Shown one piece after another: positions 16,724-25,854 of a DNA stretch of 64,000 nucleotides; the first letter of the stretch is position 1; each line of letters begins with the position of its first letter. The notes below the pieces were generated by a model that saw only the letters and a program-made list of their open reading frames with translations, searched no databases and was not told where the DNA came from. The translations under genes were made by a program, and so were the position numbers. Source of the stretch: Lunatibacter salilacus (lineage in GTDB: Bacteria > Bacteroidota > Bacteroidia > Cytophagales > Cyclobacteriaceae); the NCBI RefSeq assembly GCF_009797935.1, contig NZ_VOLC01000005.1, positions 248,001 to 312,000 of the forward strand. The letters run 5' to 3'.

Positions 16724-18559
16724 CTAAAACAACAGGGAATAGGTGATTTGTGAGGATGCCGGAATGATCAATTCGGCCTTTCCACCGACGTTTCTCAAAA
16801 CGGGTTTTGCCCCACCCTCAACCTGTAAGTAGAATGACTTATCGTCGATCAAATACCATCCGCCATCCATTTCGGAAATGGTATCTCCATGAGCTAGGCG
16901 GATAAATAAATCATTGCCACCTCCGCTTACTTGAATTTTTCGCTTTATTCCCCGTCCGTTCGAGAGGATTTCTACTTCATCTTCCACGGCTGCATCATGA
17001 ATTTGGTATTTGTAGGCCAAGTGATTGGGTTTACTTAACACCTTATATCCCTTTGGTTTAAATCCAGTTCCGGTAGAATCGCTTGCCCATTCCGCCCCAT
17101 CAGTTGCTAACTTAGCGAGGCCAATTGCCGCTCCTCCAAGATGTTGAACAGATCCTGTAGGACGTGAAGTACCATTACCACGGCTATTCCACATGGGGGT
17201 TGCATCCAAAAATCCGCCTCTCCACACTTGGACAATATTTCCATGATCCAGGTCGTAGGTATAATGAACCCCTTCCTGAGAACCTACAGAAATCGCATGA
17301 GTTACCCTGGTTCCTCCTGGAATGTCCATAAAGCTTCGCAGAACGGGACGCTCTCTTGGGTCAACTAGAATGGGATCAGCACCCCGACCGCCTGCTGATG
17401 CACTTTGGCTGTATTGAACTTCCCGAAGTCCGGGACCGGAGATTGCCAGACCCAAAGCCGGATTTACCCAATCCTGAACCTTGACATAAACCAATTCGAA
17501 CTCGTGTTCGCCAACGGGAAGCTCCACTTCGCCACGGCCTCCATTCTGGGTTCTGCCGACGACATCATTCCCATTGATCTTCATCATACCTCCACCGCCG
17601 GGAACTTGAAGCCCCAGAGAATATAAACCTGGTTCGGTAATTCGGATTTTTCCGGTATACCGGAGTAGGTATTGCTTGGAATTGCTACGGATATTTCCGG
17701 TAAGTACTGGAGAGTTGCCAGTTAAGGCAGGCTCCATGTTTGTCAAATCGGGCAATTCGGTGTAGGAACCTTCATAGAGCTTATAAGCTAGATCAAATAA
17801 CTCCGGCTGCGGACTGTCAAAGGTCGTAATCTTCAAATTTCTAAAAGCTACCGCACCGTGATCGCCCTGTATTCTGATAGGCCCTTTGGCAACTTCTTTT
17901 TCGAACATAGCTCCCCGGGTGGGGCCTAACAGTTCTACATTCTCATGGATTAATACGCCATTCAGTTCCACCCTAAGCATTCGGGCATTGGAGATTTTGT
18001 TTCCGGATTCATCGAACTTAGGCGCCTGAAAGGACACTTTTAGATGTTGCCATAGTCCGGGAGCTTTGCTTGTATTTTGTCGGGGAGCGTAGCCTTGGTA
18101 ACCCTTTTGGCCGTCGGGCTTGCTATCGTCCCAACGTTCGTAGATTCCGCCATTATCGCCGTAATTCGATAGGGGTTTGCCCCAGCTGTCAAGCAATTGT
18201 ATCTCGTACATTCCCTGCAAGTAAATGCCGGAGTTGGACCCTTTGGCCATAAGGTATTCCACCTCAAAGTCCATGTCGCCAAAGGAGTCATTGGTATAAA
18301 GATCCTCCCCTTTTTGACGTTTGGTAGGTATGTTTGCCAGAATGCCGGAGCCTTTGGATGAGGTAAGCGCATCCTTTTCCTGAAGGTTTGTTGACACATC
18401 GCCTACGATGCTCCAGCTTTTGCCGGGATTCTTAAAGAAATCCAGCCGCTCAAAAGGCACCTCCGTCTGTGCGGTGGCACCGAATCCCATCAGGGATCCC
18501 AACACAAGCAGCTTTAGTTTTTTTAGCCGCCTACGGTCAAGAATATTACATTTATGCAT
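16724..18559 (-). CDS. Secreted DUF1080 (3-keto-disaccharide hydrolase-like) protein with PA14-like domain
   Basis: A 611-residue secreted protein. Residues 20-31 end a signal peptide (GFGATAQ). Residues 40-245 are a DUF1080 domain with its usual signatures: LMAKGSNSGIYLQGMYEIQL, DNGGIYER, and GPIRIQGDHGAVAFRNLKI. DUF1080 proteins have a concanavalin-like sandwich, and some are shown to be 3-keto-disaccharide hydrolases. Residues 255-380 look like a PA14-type carbohydrate-binding domain (LLRYTGKIRITEPGLYSLGL), and the last 200 residues resemble a further sandwich region. It is the first gene of a two-gene operon with the PQQ-like dehydrogenase/cytochrome, suggesting a pathway that oxidises sugars and cleaves the keto-glycoside. 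The N-terminus before LKKLKLLVLG is basic and long; the exact start is uncertain. Confidence 0.8.
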   Translation of the reverse strand: MHKCNILDRRRLKKLKLLVLGSLMGFGATAQTEVPFERLDFFKNPGKSWSIVGDVSTNLQEKDALTSSKGSGILANIPTKRQKGEDLYTNDSFGDMDFEVEYLMAKGSNSGIYLQGMYEIQLLDSWGKPLSNYGDNGGIYERWDDSKPDGQKGYQGYAPRQNTSKAPGLWQHLKVSFQAPKFDESGNKISNARMLRVELNGVLIHENVELLGPTRGAMFEKEVAKGPIRIQGDHGAVAFRNLKITTFDSPQPELFDLAYKLYEGSYTELPDLTNMEPALTGNSPVLTGNIRSNSKQYLLRYTGKIRITEPGLYSLGLQVPGGGGMMKINGNDVVGRTQNGGRGEVELPVGEHEFELVYVKVQDWVNPALGLAISGPGLREVQYSQSASAGGRGADPILVDPRERPVLRSFMDIPGGTRVTHAISVGSQEGVHYTYDLDHGNIVQVWRGGFLDATPMWNSRGNGTSRPTGSVQHLGGAAIGLAKLATDGAEWASDSTGTGFKPKGYKVLSKPNHLAYKYQIHDAAVEDEVEILSNGRGIKRKIQVSGGGNDLFIRLAHGDTISEMDGGWYLIDDKSFYLQVEGGAKPVLRNVGGKAELIIPASSQITYSLLF

Positions 18560-18650
18560 GTAAAATAGATAGTTTAATTTATTGAACCCTAAATATACGG
18601 ATCGTTTTGGGGTTTACCTTACAATCCCGGCTTGGAATTGAGGTTATGTT

Positions 18651-19790
18651 TTATTCAAAAATAACCCGCACAAACCCCATTTCATCGTCCCTGTTTTCAA
18701 AAATCCACAGCATCCCGTCTTTGACAAAATATTTAGCGGAGGATTGGTTATTAAGTTGGGGGAGGGGCATTTCACCAATCAGGTTGAACTCTTGATCAAA
18801 CACACTGAGATATACGTCTACACTAGTCGTTTCGTGTAGAATTCTGTCCCCTCTTTTTTCTTCCCCAAAGGTACTTGAAGAAGAAAGCCTGTAGTATCTT
18901 TTATTTTGCGGATCCCAAACCAAGGGGCCAAAACTCACTTGTTCGCGGTAATACTGAGCGGCTCCAATCCTATCCTCGGTGGAATTAATAAAGTCGCCTT
19001 CTGTAGTTATTGTTACTTTGCTTGGTGTATAGGTGGAGGAATAAGCTACTGTTTCAACATGATCACGATCCGGAGAATACACATAAAAATCGTTAGCAAA
19101 TTCATGAGAAACAATAATTTTATCTTGTTCGCTGCTTAAAAATACCGTAGGAGTCCAGTTATTGAAATTTGTAAGGTCGCCGAGAGTGTACGTCTTGTAA
19201 TTGCGGTTTGGATCAATTTCATAGGTAGAAATCACCTCATCTTTTGAGTTTAGCATTTTAAGTGAAGCTCTATTGGCGATATGGTCTGTGACCAATGCAA
19301 ATGCCAAGTGATCAAAGCCAGGGATTGCCATATATTGATATATAAACTCCTCAGCAGCAATCCCCCCTTGGTTACTGGATATGTTATTCCACTCAAACTT
19401 CTTAACTAACTTACCTGCTAGCGTAAAAACGCCGGCTAACTGTCCCGCCAAGAAGAGTTTTTCGTTGCCCATACTTTTGACGGTGTAAACTCGAGAACCT
19501 GTGCCATCGGGGCCTTCCACTTGTAGGGGAAACCTTCCGGCGAATTCAAGCCGATCCAAGTCAATCATTTCAATGCTGTGCTCATATCCATTGTAATTAT
19601 ATAGAACTCCATCTTCCTGGCTGTAATCTGATTTGAGCATTGAATACTGTAAGTCAAAAATATGTCCTTTCGAGTCTACGGCGACGGAATCGACAATGTA
19701 AGAGATTGATTCAACGTTTGCGGCATCTTGCGGTTTTCCGCAGGAAAACATCAAAATAAGTAAAAAGGGGATAATCGCGTATTTGAACAT
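18651..19790 (-). CDS. DUF4221-type six-bladed beta-propeller lipoprotein (copy 1)
   Basis: A 379-residue lipoprotein: type II signal with lipobox LMFSC17. The body is all-beta with propeller-like repeats, including YNGYEHSIEMIDLDRLEFAG and the EGPDGTGSRVY motif near 88-98 that recurs in its neighbours. This matches the DUF4221/BF3164-like lipoproteins of Bacteroidota, whose function is unknown. It is the first of five related genes on the same strand up to 27 kb. Its closest relative in the window is the broken gene at 21.2-22.3 kb, with which it shares nearly identical stretches (LLTQ-free examples: QLNNQSSAKYFVKDGMLWIF) and a similar upstream region. Confidence 0.82.
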   Translation of the reverse strand: MFKYAIIPFLLILMFSCGKPQDAANVESISYIVDSVAVDSKGHIFDLQYSMLKSDYSQEDGVLYNYNGYEHSIEMIDLDRLEFAGRFPLQVEGPDGTGSRVYTVKSMGNEKLFLAGQLAGVFTLAGKLVKKFEWNNISSNQGGIAAEEFIYQYMAIPGFDHLAFALVTDHIANRASLKMLNSKDEVISTYEIDPNRNYKTYTLGDLTNFNNWTPTVFLSSEQDKIIVSHEFANDFYVYSPDRDHVETVAYSSTYTPSKVTITTEGDFINSTEDRIGAAQYYREQVSFGPLVWDPQNKRYYRLSSSSTFGEEKRGDRILHETTSVDVYLSVFDQEFNLIGEMPLPQLNNQSSAKYFVKDGMLWIFENRDDEMGFVRVIFE

Positions 19791-19879
19791 AAGGTCATGT
19801 TGGATTTGAATAGCGATACTTATTTATTGATACATGTAGTTGATGGAAGGTTTAGTCTTCGGCTTTTCATTTCACTGAT

Positions 19880-20085
19880 AAATGTCCGCCTAACTTCCTT
19901 TCAGCAAATCAACGTTTAGTAAACATATTCATTTTATAAATGAAATCGAAGACAGGCCCAACAGGTTTAACCATTTTTAACTGGTACTCCATTGAGATAG
20001 AATGCCTAAATACTAGTAATGCCAAATGCGGAAATACCTCTACAATGTCCGATTCAAATAATCGTAAAGATTTCATATATTTAGC
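19880..20085. repeat. Duplicated upstream segment, copy A
   Basis: This stretch upstream of propeller copy 1 aligns by eye with 22415-22600 upstream of the frameshifted copy. Shared blocks include CAGCAAATCAACSTTTAGTA, TTTAACCATTTTTAAC and GTAAAGATTTCATATAT. The gene and its regulatory region were therefore duplicated together. The remaining gap up to the Rpn gene (20086-20243) shows no gene. Confidence 0.7.
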
Positions 20086-20243
20086 ACGTGTGCTAGTGAC
20101 ACCGATTTGACAATTGCTGGTGAAGTTTCGTTAAAGGGGTACGTTAACGCTGCGCTAATTGTATAGGTAATATATAAAAAGGATCTGTGTAAGATCAGGT
20201 GTTATGCCTTTTGTATACTGAAAATTGGACAGTTAAAAATGAC

Positions 20244-20251
20244 TATATTTG
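20244..20251 (+). promoter_or_regulatory. Candidate -7 element of the Rpn-family gene
   Basis: TATATTTG is an exact TAnnTTTG match ending only 4 bp before the ATG at 20256. With initiation usually a few bases after this box, the mRNA would be leaderless or nearly so. A TTG at 20225 is somewhat close for a -33 box. Confidence 0.45.
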
Positions 20252-20255
20252 TGAT

Positions 20256-21095
20256 ATGGAAATTAAGGAAAGATACATCAATCCTTTTACCGATTTTGGT
20301 TTCAAAAAACTGTTCGCAACAGAGTTTAATAAAGAGCTTTTAATTGATTTTTTGAATCACGTACTTGGTGATAGAGAACGAGTTCAAGACTTAACCTATT
20401 TAAATACCGAAAATTTAGGAAATACTGAAACCGATAGAAAAGCAATTTTTGATCTATATTGTGAAAATGAGAAAGGTGAAAAATTTATTATAGAGCTGCA
20501 GAATGTCAGACAGCAAAATTTTAAGGATAGAAGCATTTTCTACGCTACCTTTCCTATACAAAGTCAAGCACCTAAAGGAAAAGAGTGGGATTATTATCTG
20601 AAAGCGGTTTACACCATTGGCGTATTGAACTTTAGCTTTCCTGACCCAAGTAACCGAGAACGATATATAAGAGAGGTACAACTAATAGACAAAGAAATTG
20701 GTGAAATCTTTTACGAAAAGTTAATGTTTATTTATCTGGAGATGCCTAGATTCAAAAAGGAAGAGTCTGAATTAGTAAGCCAATTTGATAAGTGGATGTA
20801 TGTATTGAAGAATCTCCATCGTTTACAGGATAGGCCTGTTAAGTTACAGGAGAAGGTATTCCAAAAATTATTCTCAGAAGCAGAGATAGCAAAACTAAAT
20901 GTTGAAGATATGAAAGCATACGAAGAAAGTTTGAAAATCTACCGAGATAACTACAGTATCATTGAAACTGCCAAAAAAGAGGGTAAAGATGAGGGTATGG
21001 TTGATGTAGCGAAAGAAATGAAGAAAGATGGCCATGCCGTTGAAATGATTGTAAAATACACAGGTTTGACCAAAGAGCGTATAGAAAAACTGTAG
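20256..21095 (+). CDS. Rpn-family recombination-promoting nuclease / PD-(D/E)XK transposase-like protein
   Basis: A 279-residue protein beginning MEIKERYINPFTDFGFKKLF, the standard opening of this family. The nuclease core is D66 in AIFDLYCE and E80-L-Q82 in FIIELQ, a PD-(D/E)XK variant. The C-terminal third is helical and ends with the Lys/Asp-rich stretch and a short AVEMIVKYTGL segment. Rpn proteins are DNA endonucleases that stimulate RecA-independent recombination in E. coli; these Bacteroidota forms are often annotated as putative transposases and have recently been linked to phage defence in some cases. ATG at 20256 is chosen over the upstream 20199 because family members start here and a promoter element sits just before it. 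It lies between the two copies of a duplicated propeller gene. Confidence 0.88.
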   Translation: MEIKERYINPFTDFGFKKLFATEFNKELLIDFLNHVLGDRERVQDLTYLNTENLGNTETDRKAIFDLYCENEKGEKFIIELQNVRQQNFKDRSIFYATFPIQSQAPKGKEWDYYLKAVYTIGVLNFSFPDPSNRERYIREVQLIDKEIGEIFYEKLMFIYLEMPRFKKEESELVSQFDKWMYVLKNLHRLQDRPVKLQEKVFQKLFSEAEIAKLNVEDMKAYEESLKIYRDNYSIIETAKKEGKDEGMVDVAKEMKKDGHAVEMIVKYTGLTKERIEKL

Positions 21096-21175
21096 AGATT
21101 GGGGATAAGAGATAAAAGTTATACCCTATCGATCATTTTTTGTTACAAAAAATATAGCTACATTTTTTTGAAACT

Positions 21176-22319
21176 TCAAAATTGTTGAAAACCCAACCTA
21201 ACAAACCCCATCTCATCATCCTTGTTTTCAAAAATCCACAGCATGCCGTCTTTGACAAAATATTTGGCGGAGGACTGATTATTAAGTTGGGGGAGGGGAA
21301 TTTCACTAATCAGATTGAACTCTCGATCAAACAAACTGAGATATACGTCAACATTGACCGTTTCATTAAGTAATCTACTCTCTTGTTTTTCTTCACCAAA
21401 GGTACTTGAGGAAGAAAGCCTATAATATCTTTTATTTTTCGGATCCCAAACCAAGGGGCCAAAACTTACTTGTTCGCGGTAGGATTGAAGGGCTTTTCTC
21501 CTTTCATCAATAGAATTATCAAAGTCTCCTTCTGTAGTTATTGTCACGGTACTTGGCGTGTGGATAGAGGAATAGATTACCTGTTGAAGGTCTTCACTTT
21601 CCGGAGAGTACACATAAAAATCGTTTGAATACTCATGGGAAACGATGATTTTGTCCTGTTGACTGGCTATAAATACTTTGGGATCCCATCTGTAGGAGGT
21701 TGCCAGATCTCCGAGTGTATATTTTTTATAATTCCCCTCCGGATCAATCTCGTAGGAGGAAATTATGCCGTCACTTGTGTTTAGTTTCTTTAGTATTATT
21801 GGTCAATTGATCAACAACTAAGGCAAAAGCCAAATTTTCAAAAAATGGATTTGCCACTATCTGCTGTATATATTCCACATCAGTAATTCCTCCAGCAGCC
21901 CGGGGAATTTTTTTCCAATCAAATTTCTTGAGGAATTTACCTTCTAAATTGAAGATTGCTGCTCCAATCTCAGATGCCAGGAAAAGGTTACCATTACCTT
22001 TACTAGTAAGATTGAACACCCATGACCCTGTGCCATCCGGACCTTCCTTGTGTAAGGGGAACTTTTCAACTAACTCCAACCGATCCAGGTCAATCATTTC
22101 AATGCTGTGGTCAAATGCGCTGTAATTATACAAAAACCCATCTTCCTGACAGTAATCCGAGACATGCAATGAATACCGCAAGTCAAAAATATGCTCTTTG
22201 GAATCAATTACCAAGGAATCAACACGGTAAGAGATTGCTTCACCGTTTGCGGTATCTTGTGGCTTTCCGCAGGAAAAAATCACACAAAGTAAAAAGAAAA
22301 AAACTGCGTATTTGAACAT
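21176..22319 (-). pseudogene. DUF4221-type propeller lipoprotein, frameshifted (copy 2)
   Basis: A close paralogue of the gene at 18.7-19.8 kb. The 5' part (22319-21771) encodes a lipoprotein signal ending VIFSC17 and about 180 residues, then leaves the family frame after VVDQLTNNTK and stops. The 3' part resumes in the next frame with ISSYEIDPEGNYKKYTLGDL and runs to the stop at 21176. A single 1-nt shift near 21800 explains the break, since both halves align to copy 1 without other gaps. It could be a true pseudogene, a phase-variable state or a sequencing error; no long homopolymer is at the site. Confidence 0.8.
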
Positions 22320-22414
22320 AAGGTCTGGTTGGAATTAAATATTGATTCTTGCTTTCTGACTTTTAGTTGTGGATAATTCGGTCACCGCTTTACATTTCAA
22401 GAACAAAGGTCAGC

Positions 22415-22600
22415 CAATTGGCTAACAGCAAATCAACCTTTAGTAAACATATGTATTTTATAGGTTTGATCGCAGACAGGCGTAACATGTTTAACCATTT
22501 TTAACCGGCACTCTGGCGAGCTAATGGGCAAAACGATGTAGAATCTAAAGATGGCACTTCTGCTTCCAATTCAAATAATGGTAAAGATTTCATATATCTA
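22415..22600. repeat. Duplicated upstream segment, copy B
   Basis: The counterpart of 19880-20085, placed at the same distance from the start of the paralogous gene. Blocks TTTAGTAAACATATG, TTTAACCATTTTTAAC and GGTAAAGATTTCATATAT match copy A with scattered substitutions and small indels. Divergence is clear, so the duplication is not very recent. Confidence 0.7.
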
Positions 22601-22676
22601 GTTAAATTTTGGAACATGGTAGACTACAGGCAAAAGTTATGAATTCCCTCTTTTAAGAAAACTCGAACATTTTGCA

Positions 22677-22799
22677 TAAACCTATATTGCACTCCGAATT
22701 ATAATCCAAATACCTTACATTTTTGAACTAGTAAAAGGAGCATCTGAAATTGTGTATGACCAGAAAAGATTGTCCAAATTAAAAAAATATCTAGAATGA
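22677..22799 (+). pseudogene. Short C-terminal gene remnant
   Basis: A frame opening after a stop near 22677 reads YIALRIIIQIPYIFELVKGA followed by SEIVYDQKRLSKLKKYLE and stops at 22799. The text looks like genuine protein and overlaps the next small gene by ATGA, as in a two-gene cassette. No start codon or N-terminal part is present, so it is probably a relic. I do not recognise the family. Confidence 0.35.
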
Positions 22800-22954
22800 A
22801 AAATATTGACATATCAAAATTGAGAAATGACATTGTTGAGGGTATGAGGCTTTCAGCGGAAAAGTAAAAAGCCCTAAAAAAGCAGTTAGGTAAAACCATT
22901 GTTATTAGCGAAAATGGTGTGATCAAAGAAATAGAAGCTAAAGATCTAAAATAA
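22796..22954 (+). pseudogene. Small 52-codon gene with one in-frame stop
   Basis: From ATG 22796 the frame reads MKNIDISKLRNDIVEGMRLS, AEK, a TAA at 22865-22867, then KALKKQLGKTIVISENGVIK and EIEAKDLK to TAA at 22952-22954. Small proteins of this pattern (start with a helix, then KTIVISENG...) occur in Bacteroidota near gene pairs of unknown function. A single substitution would restore the frame. It overlaps the preceding remnant by ATGA. Confidence 0.45.
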
Positions 22955-23166
22955 ATAAGTCTGAGTCCAATAGATTGCCAGCGGCTTGGCCGTCGGGATC
23001 GTCAATGCTCCATTTCTTCTAAACGCTTTTCCAGAATCCATAATTATCCTCCTCGAAAAATTATATATCTGCAAACCAGTCTGTTATGTAAAAAACAACC
23101 AACCCTATTCCCGGAGGAATCAGAAACCTCGAATCTATACATAATTTCGGATGTCGATAAAGCCAA

Positions 23167-24372
23167 TTAAAAATCAAACACTAAAAACCCAAGTTCATCC
23201 AAGATATTCTGACATACCCACAGTTTTCCATCTTTGGCAAAATACTTATAGTACTCGCTAAATAACTCTTCAAGTTCTACCTCTGATACTAGATTAAATT
23301 CCGCATCCAGAACCGACAAAAACACCCTAGTCCTGATGAGCTCCGCGTTATCATCAGATCCAGATCCGTCACCGAAAATCCGCTGTGCGGACAATCGGAA
23401 ATAGCGCCTCTTTACCTTGTCCCATATCGGTGATCCATAACGCACTTGCTCCAAAAGCTTCCGACTTTGGTGTCGGATTTGATCCCGGGAGCCGGTTAAA
23501 ACCTCCGGTGCTTTTGCCCGGGCAGGTGTTAATTTCGGTTCATAATGGACTACTTTCACAAGCTCACCATTAGGATGGAATAGAAAAATTTCGTTGGAAT
23601 ACTCGTGGGTTAAGTAGACATAGTTCTCGTCAGCCCTCAGATATACCCACGGATCACGAAAATTATTGCCAGCTTTCAGGAAATAATTGGAAAAAGAATT
23701 TTCGGTATCTACATCGATATTTTTTACCAATTTTTCCTCGACTGAAAGAACACCGAGAAAAGCTGTCGATTTTAAGAAGTCAAGATTGGTTCCCATCACT
23801 CGCCAATCCTTGATGTCTACCACTACTTCCATTCTTGGAGGTACTTCACCAAATGCGTCTCCTTCTGAATCCTTTGCTGGTAGCCAATTGATCTTTTGAA
23901 CTACACTTCCGCTTTTATCAATCACTGAGGAAAATGGCACTGATTTTAGAAACATAAGATTGTCCTTCAAACACTGCAATCCTAAGACATACTGTCCCAC
24001 TCCATTGGGACCTTCAGCTTCCAAAGGAAAGGCTCGGACGAACTCCTTGGTATCGAGGTTGATTTCGTCAACGGAATGATCATGATGATTGTATAGAAAA
24101 AAAGACCTTCCATCATCATCCAGGTCGGATCTATCCATATACCCCCCCACATCCAAGATCCGCTCCTTTGCGTCGATAAGGATTGTATCAACCGAATAAC
24201 CCATTATTTGTGTGTGCTGCTCATTATTCCCCCTTTGGCAAGAGACCAACGTCCATCCCAACAAAATAAACAGCAAACAATACCACCTCGAATGGTCGAT
24301 GTAACCCGATATCGGTAGTTTACAAATTGGGCTGTCCGAAACAGGCTTCAAGCTGCTTAATGTAGCGTCCAT
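23167..24372 (-). CDS. DUF4221-type propeller lipoprotein (copy 3)
   Basis: A 401-residue protein of the same family as copies 1 and 2: lipobox-like LVSC45 after a hydrophobic stretch (residues 31-44), the signature YNHHDHSVDEINLDTKEFV, the EGPNGVGQYV motif, and a C-terminal YFAKDGKLWVCQN that parallels YFVKDGMLWIFEN of copies 1 and 2. The N-terminal 30 residues before the hydrophobic core are unusually long for a lipoprotein signal, so a later non-ATG start is possible. Sequence is clearly more distant from copies 1 and 2 than they are from each other. The preceding 200 bp (22955-23166) contain no gene. Confidence 0.78.
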   Translation of the reverse strand: MDATLSSLKPVSDSPICKLPISGYIDHSRWYCLLFILLGWTLVSCQRGNNEQHTQIMGYSVDTILIDAKERILDVGGYMDRSDLDDDGRSFFLYNHHDHSVDEINLDTKEFVRAFPLEAEGPNGVGQYVLGLQCLKDNLMFLKSVPFSSVIDKSGSVVQKINWLPAKDSEGDAFGEVPPRMEVVVDIKDWRVMGTNLDFLKSTAFLGVLSVEEKLVKNIDVDTENSFSNYFLKAGNNFRDPWVYLRADENYVYLTHEYSNEIFLFHPNGELVKVVHYEPKLTPARAKAPEVLTGSRDQIRHQSRKLLEQVRYGSPIWDKVKRRYFRLSAQRIFGDGSGSDDNAELIRTRVFLSVLDAEFNLVSEVELEELFSEYYKYFAKDGKLWVCQNILDELGFLVFDF

Positions 24373-24608
24373 AATTATCCAGTTAGGTATTACTTTGTTC
24401 GTTTCGATGGAAATGTTTGTTCACGTATTTCGATGTTCTAGTTGGAGGATTAGGTTGTAATCCCAAACGCCAAATCGCATAAATGCTCTTTCATTAATCA
24501 CTAATTTAATAGTTTTAAATCGAAAAAGCAATTGCTTATGAAAATCTTAGACATTGATGAATGGGTGGGTCAAAATCCGCAAGCAGATTTTGGGCTATGA
24601 CAATTTAT

Positions 24609-25796
24609 TTAATTTTCCTTTTTTAATCCCAGGCGAAACAGCCGGAAAAAATCCTCCTCCACTTCATCATCCGGGGTTTCCCGCATCCAGAGTTGGCCAT
24701 TTCTGACCAACATACTTCTTGGCTCTAGCTTACCGGGGACAAAATCATTGATTAGGTTTCCAGCCGAATCCAGAATGGCAATGCGGTTAGGGTATTTCTT
24801 CAGCATTCGTTCCCTAAATGCTTTTGATTCATCAGGAGACTTATTCTCAAAATTGATTTCTATATCCAACCTATTATATCCCGGAAAATAGGCAATTAAG
24901 AAAAACTCATCAATTTTTTTAATGTTTACTATCATTCCCGTGATCATGGACATACCAAATAACCGTGCATCTGAAGAACTATCAGCTCCTTTAAAATAAT
25001 TGTATGATGGCAACTGTATTGGAATAGATGAAATCAGATGTTGATTTTCATAAACATAAATCACTGGCTCCGCACCAAAAACCAAATAAATTCGATCTCC
25101 TTCTAGGCAATAAATTGGAAACCAAGAACGCATAAAAAAAAACTTCCCACTACTAAATATACTCCCTTCTGGAAACTGAATAAAAGGTTCCTTTTTGCCA
25201 TTTTGGGGATCCAGCCAAGACAATAACGAAAACTCTTTATACTCTTGCGAATTTTCTGGTGGCTTTCCTTGATTTAGGTACACATATCGGTTTCCCATCT
25301 TTTCCATTCCAAAACCCATATTCTTCCAACTACTGCTAGGAATCTGAAAATCATCTAGCTTTACTTGTGACTGTAGATTCCCTTCAAAATCATAGACCAT
25401 AAAACCATTGTAACCATATACTAAAAATGTATTGTTATCTTGAATCCTCAACGTTGACATTAAAGCTCCATAGCTATCTGGCACATCACCTCTTTTCGAA
25501 AATGAAGCCTTGACATTTCCCTCAAAATCTGCTATATGAATTTCTTCTGAAGTCTCCCTGTGTTCCATAAATAGAACTGTCCCGGATTTGGGATCCAAAT
25601 CGTGAACAGTGGGATTACCAAGATAATTGATTTTTATGCTGTCAAGTTTTTCAAAATCAATTGTATTATCCAAGGTTTCTATCTCACTATCTTCTGATTT
25701 AATCTGGTTTGAATTTGAATCACAGGATATAAAGAATATTGGAAAACAACTCAAGAGAAGCAGGTAGATTGTTAGAATAGTTTTGAGTTTAGTCAT
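24609..25796 (-). CDS. Six-bladed beta-propeller lipoprotein (copy 4, distant)
   Basis: A 395-residue lipoprotein when started at the ATG at 25796 (MTKLKTILTIYLLLLS, lipobox FFISC25). The longer frame from 25844 adds 16 residues before the signal and is less likely. All-beta text with regularly spaced hydrophobic strands, including IHIADFEGNVKASF and FMVYDFEGNLQSQVKLDDF, suggests a six-bladed propeller. It lacks the exact EGPNGTG motif of copies 1-3, having KRGDVPDSYG in the equivalent place. Function is unknown. It lies head-to-tail with the next propeller gene after a 58-bp gap. Confidence 0.7.
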   Translation of the reverse strand: MTKLKTILTIYLLLLSCFPIFFISCDSNSNQIKSEDSEIETLDNTIDFEKLDSIKINYLGNPTVHDLDPKSGTVLFMEHRETSEEIHIADFEGNVKASFSKRGDVPDSYGALMSTLRIQDNNTFLVYGYNGFMVYDFEGNLQSQVKLDDFQIPSSSWKNMGFGMEKMGNRYVYLNQGKPPENSQEYKEFSLLSWLDPQNGKKEPFIQFPEGSIFSSGKFFFMRSWFPIYCLEGDRIYLVFGAEPVIYVYENQHLISSIPIQLPSYNYFKGADSSSDARLFGMSMITGMIVNIKKIDEFFLIAYFPGYNRLDIEINFENKSPDESKAFRERMLKKYPNRIAILDSAGNLINDFVPGKLEPRSMLVRNGQLWMRETPDDEVEEDFFRLFRLGLKKEN

Positions 25797-25854
25797 GAGG
25801 TATTTTTTATAAACTTTGTTAATCCTTAGTAGCGAATACCACATCCACTCATTG

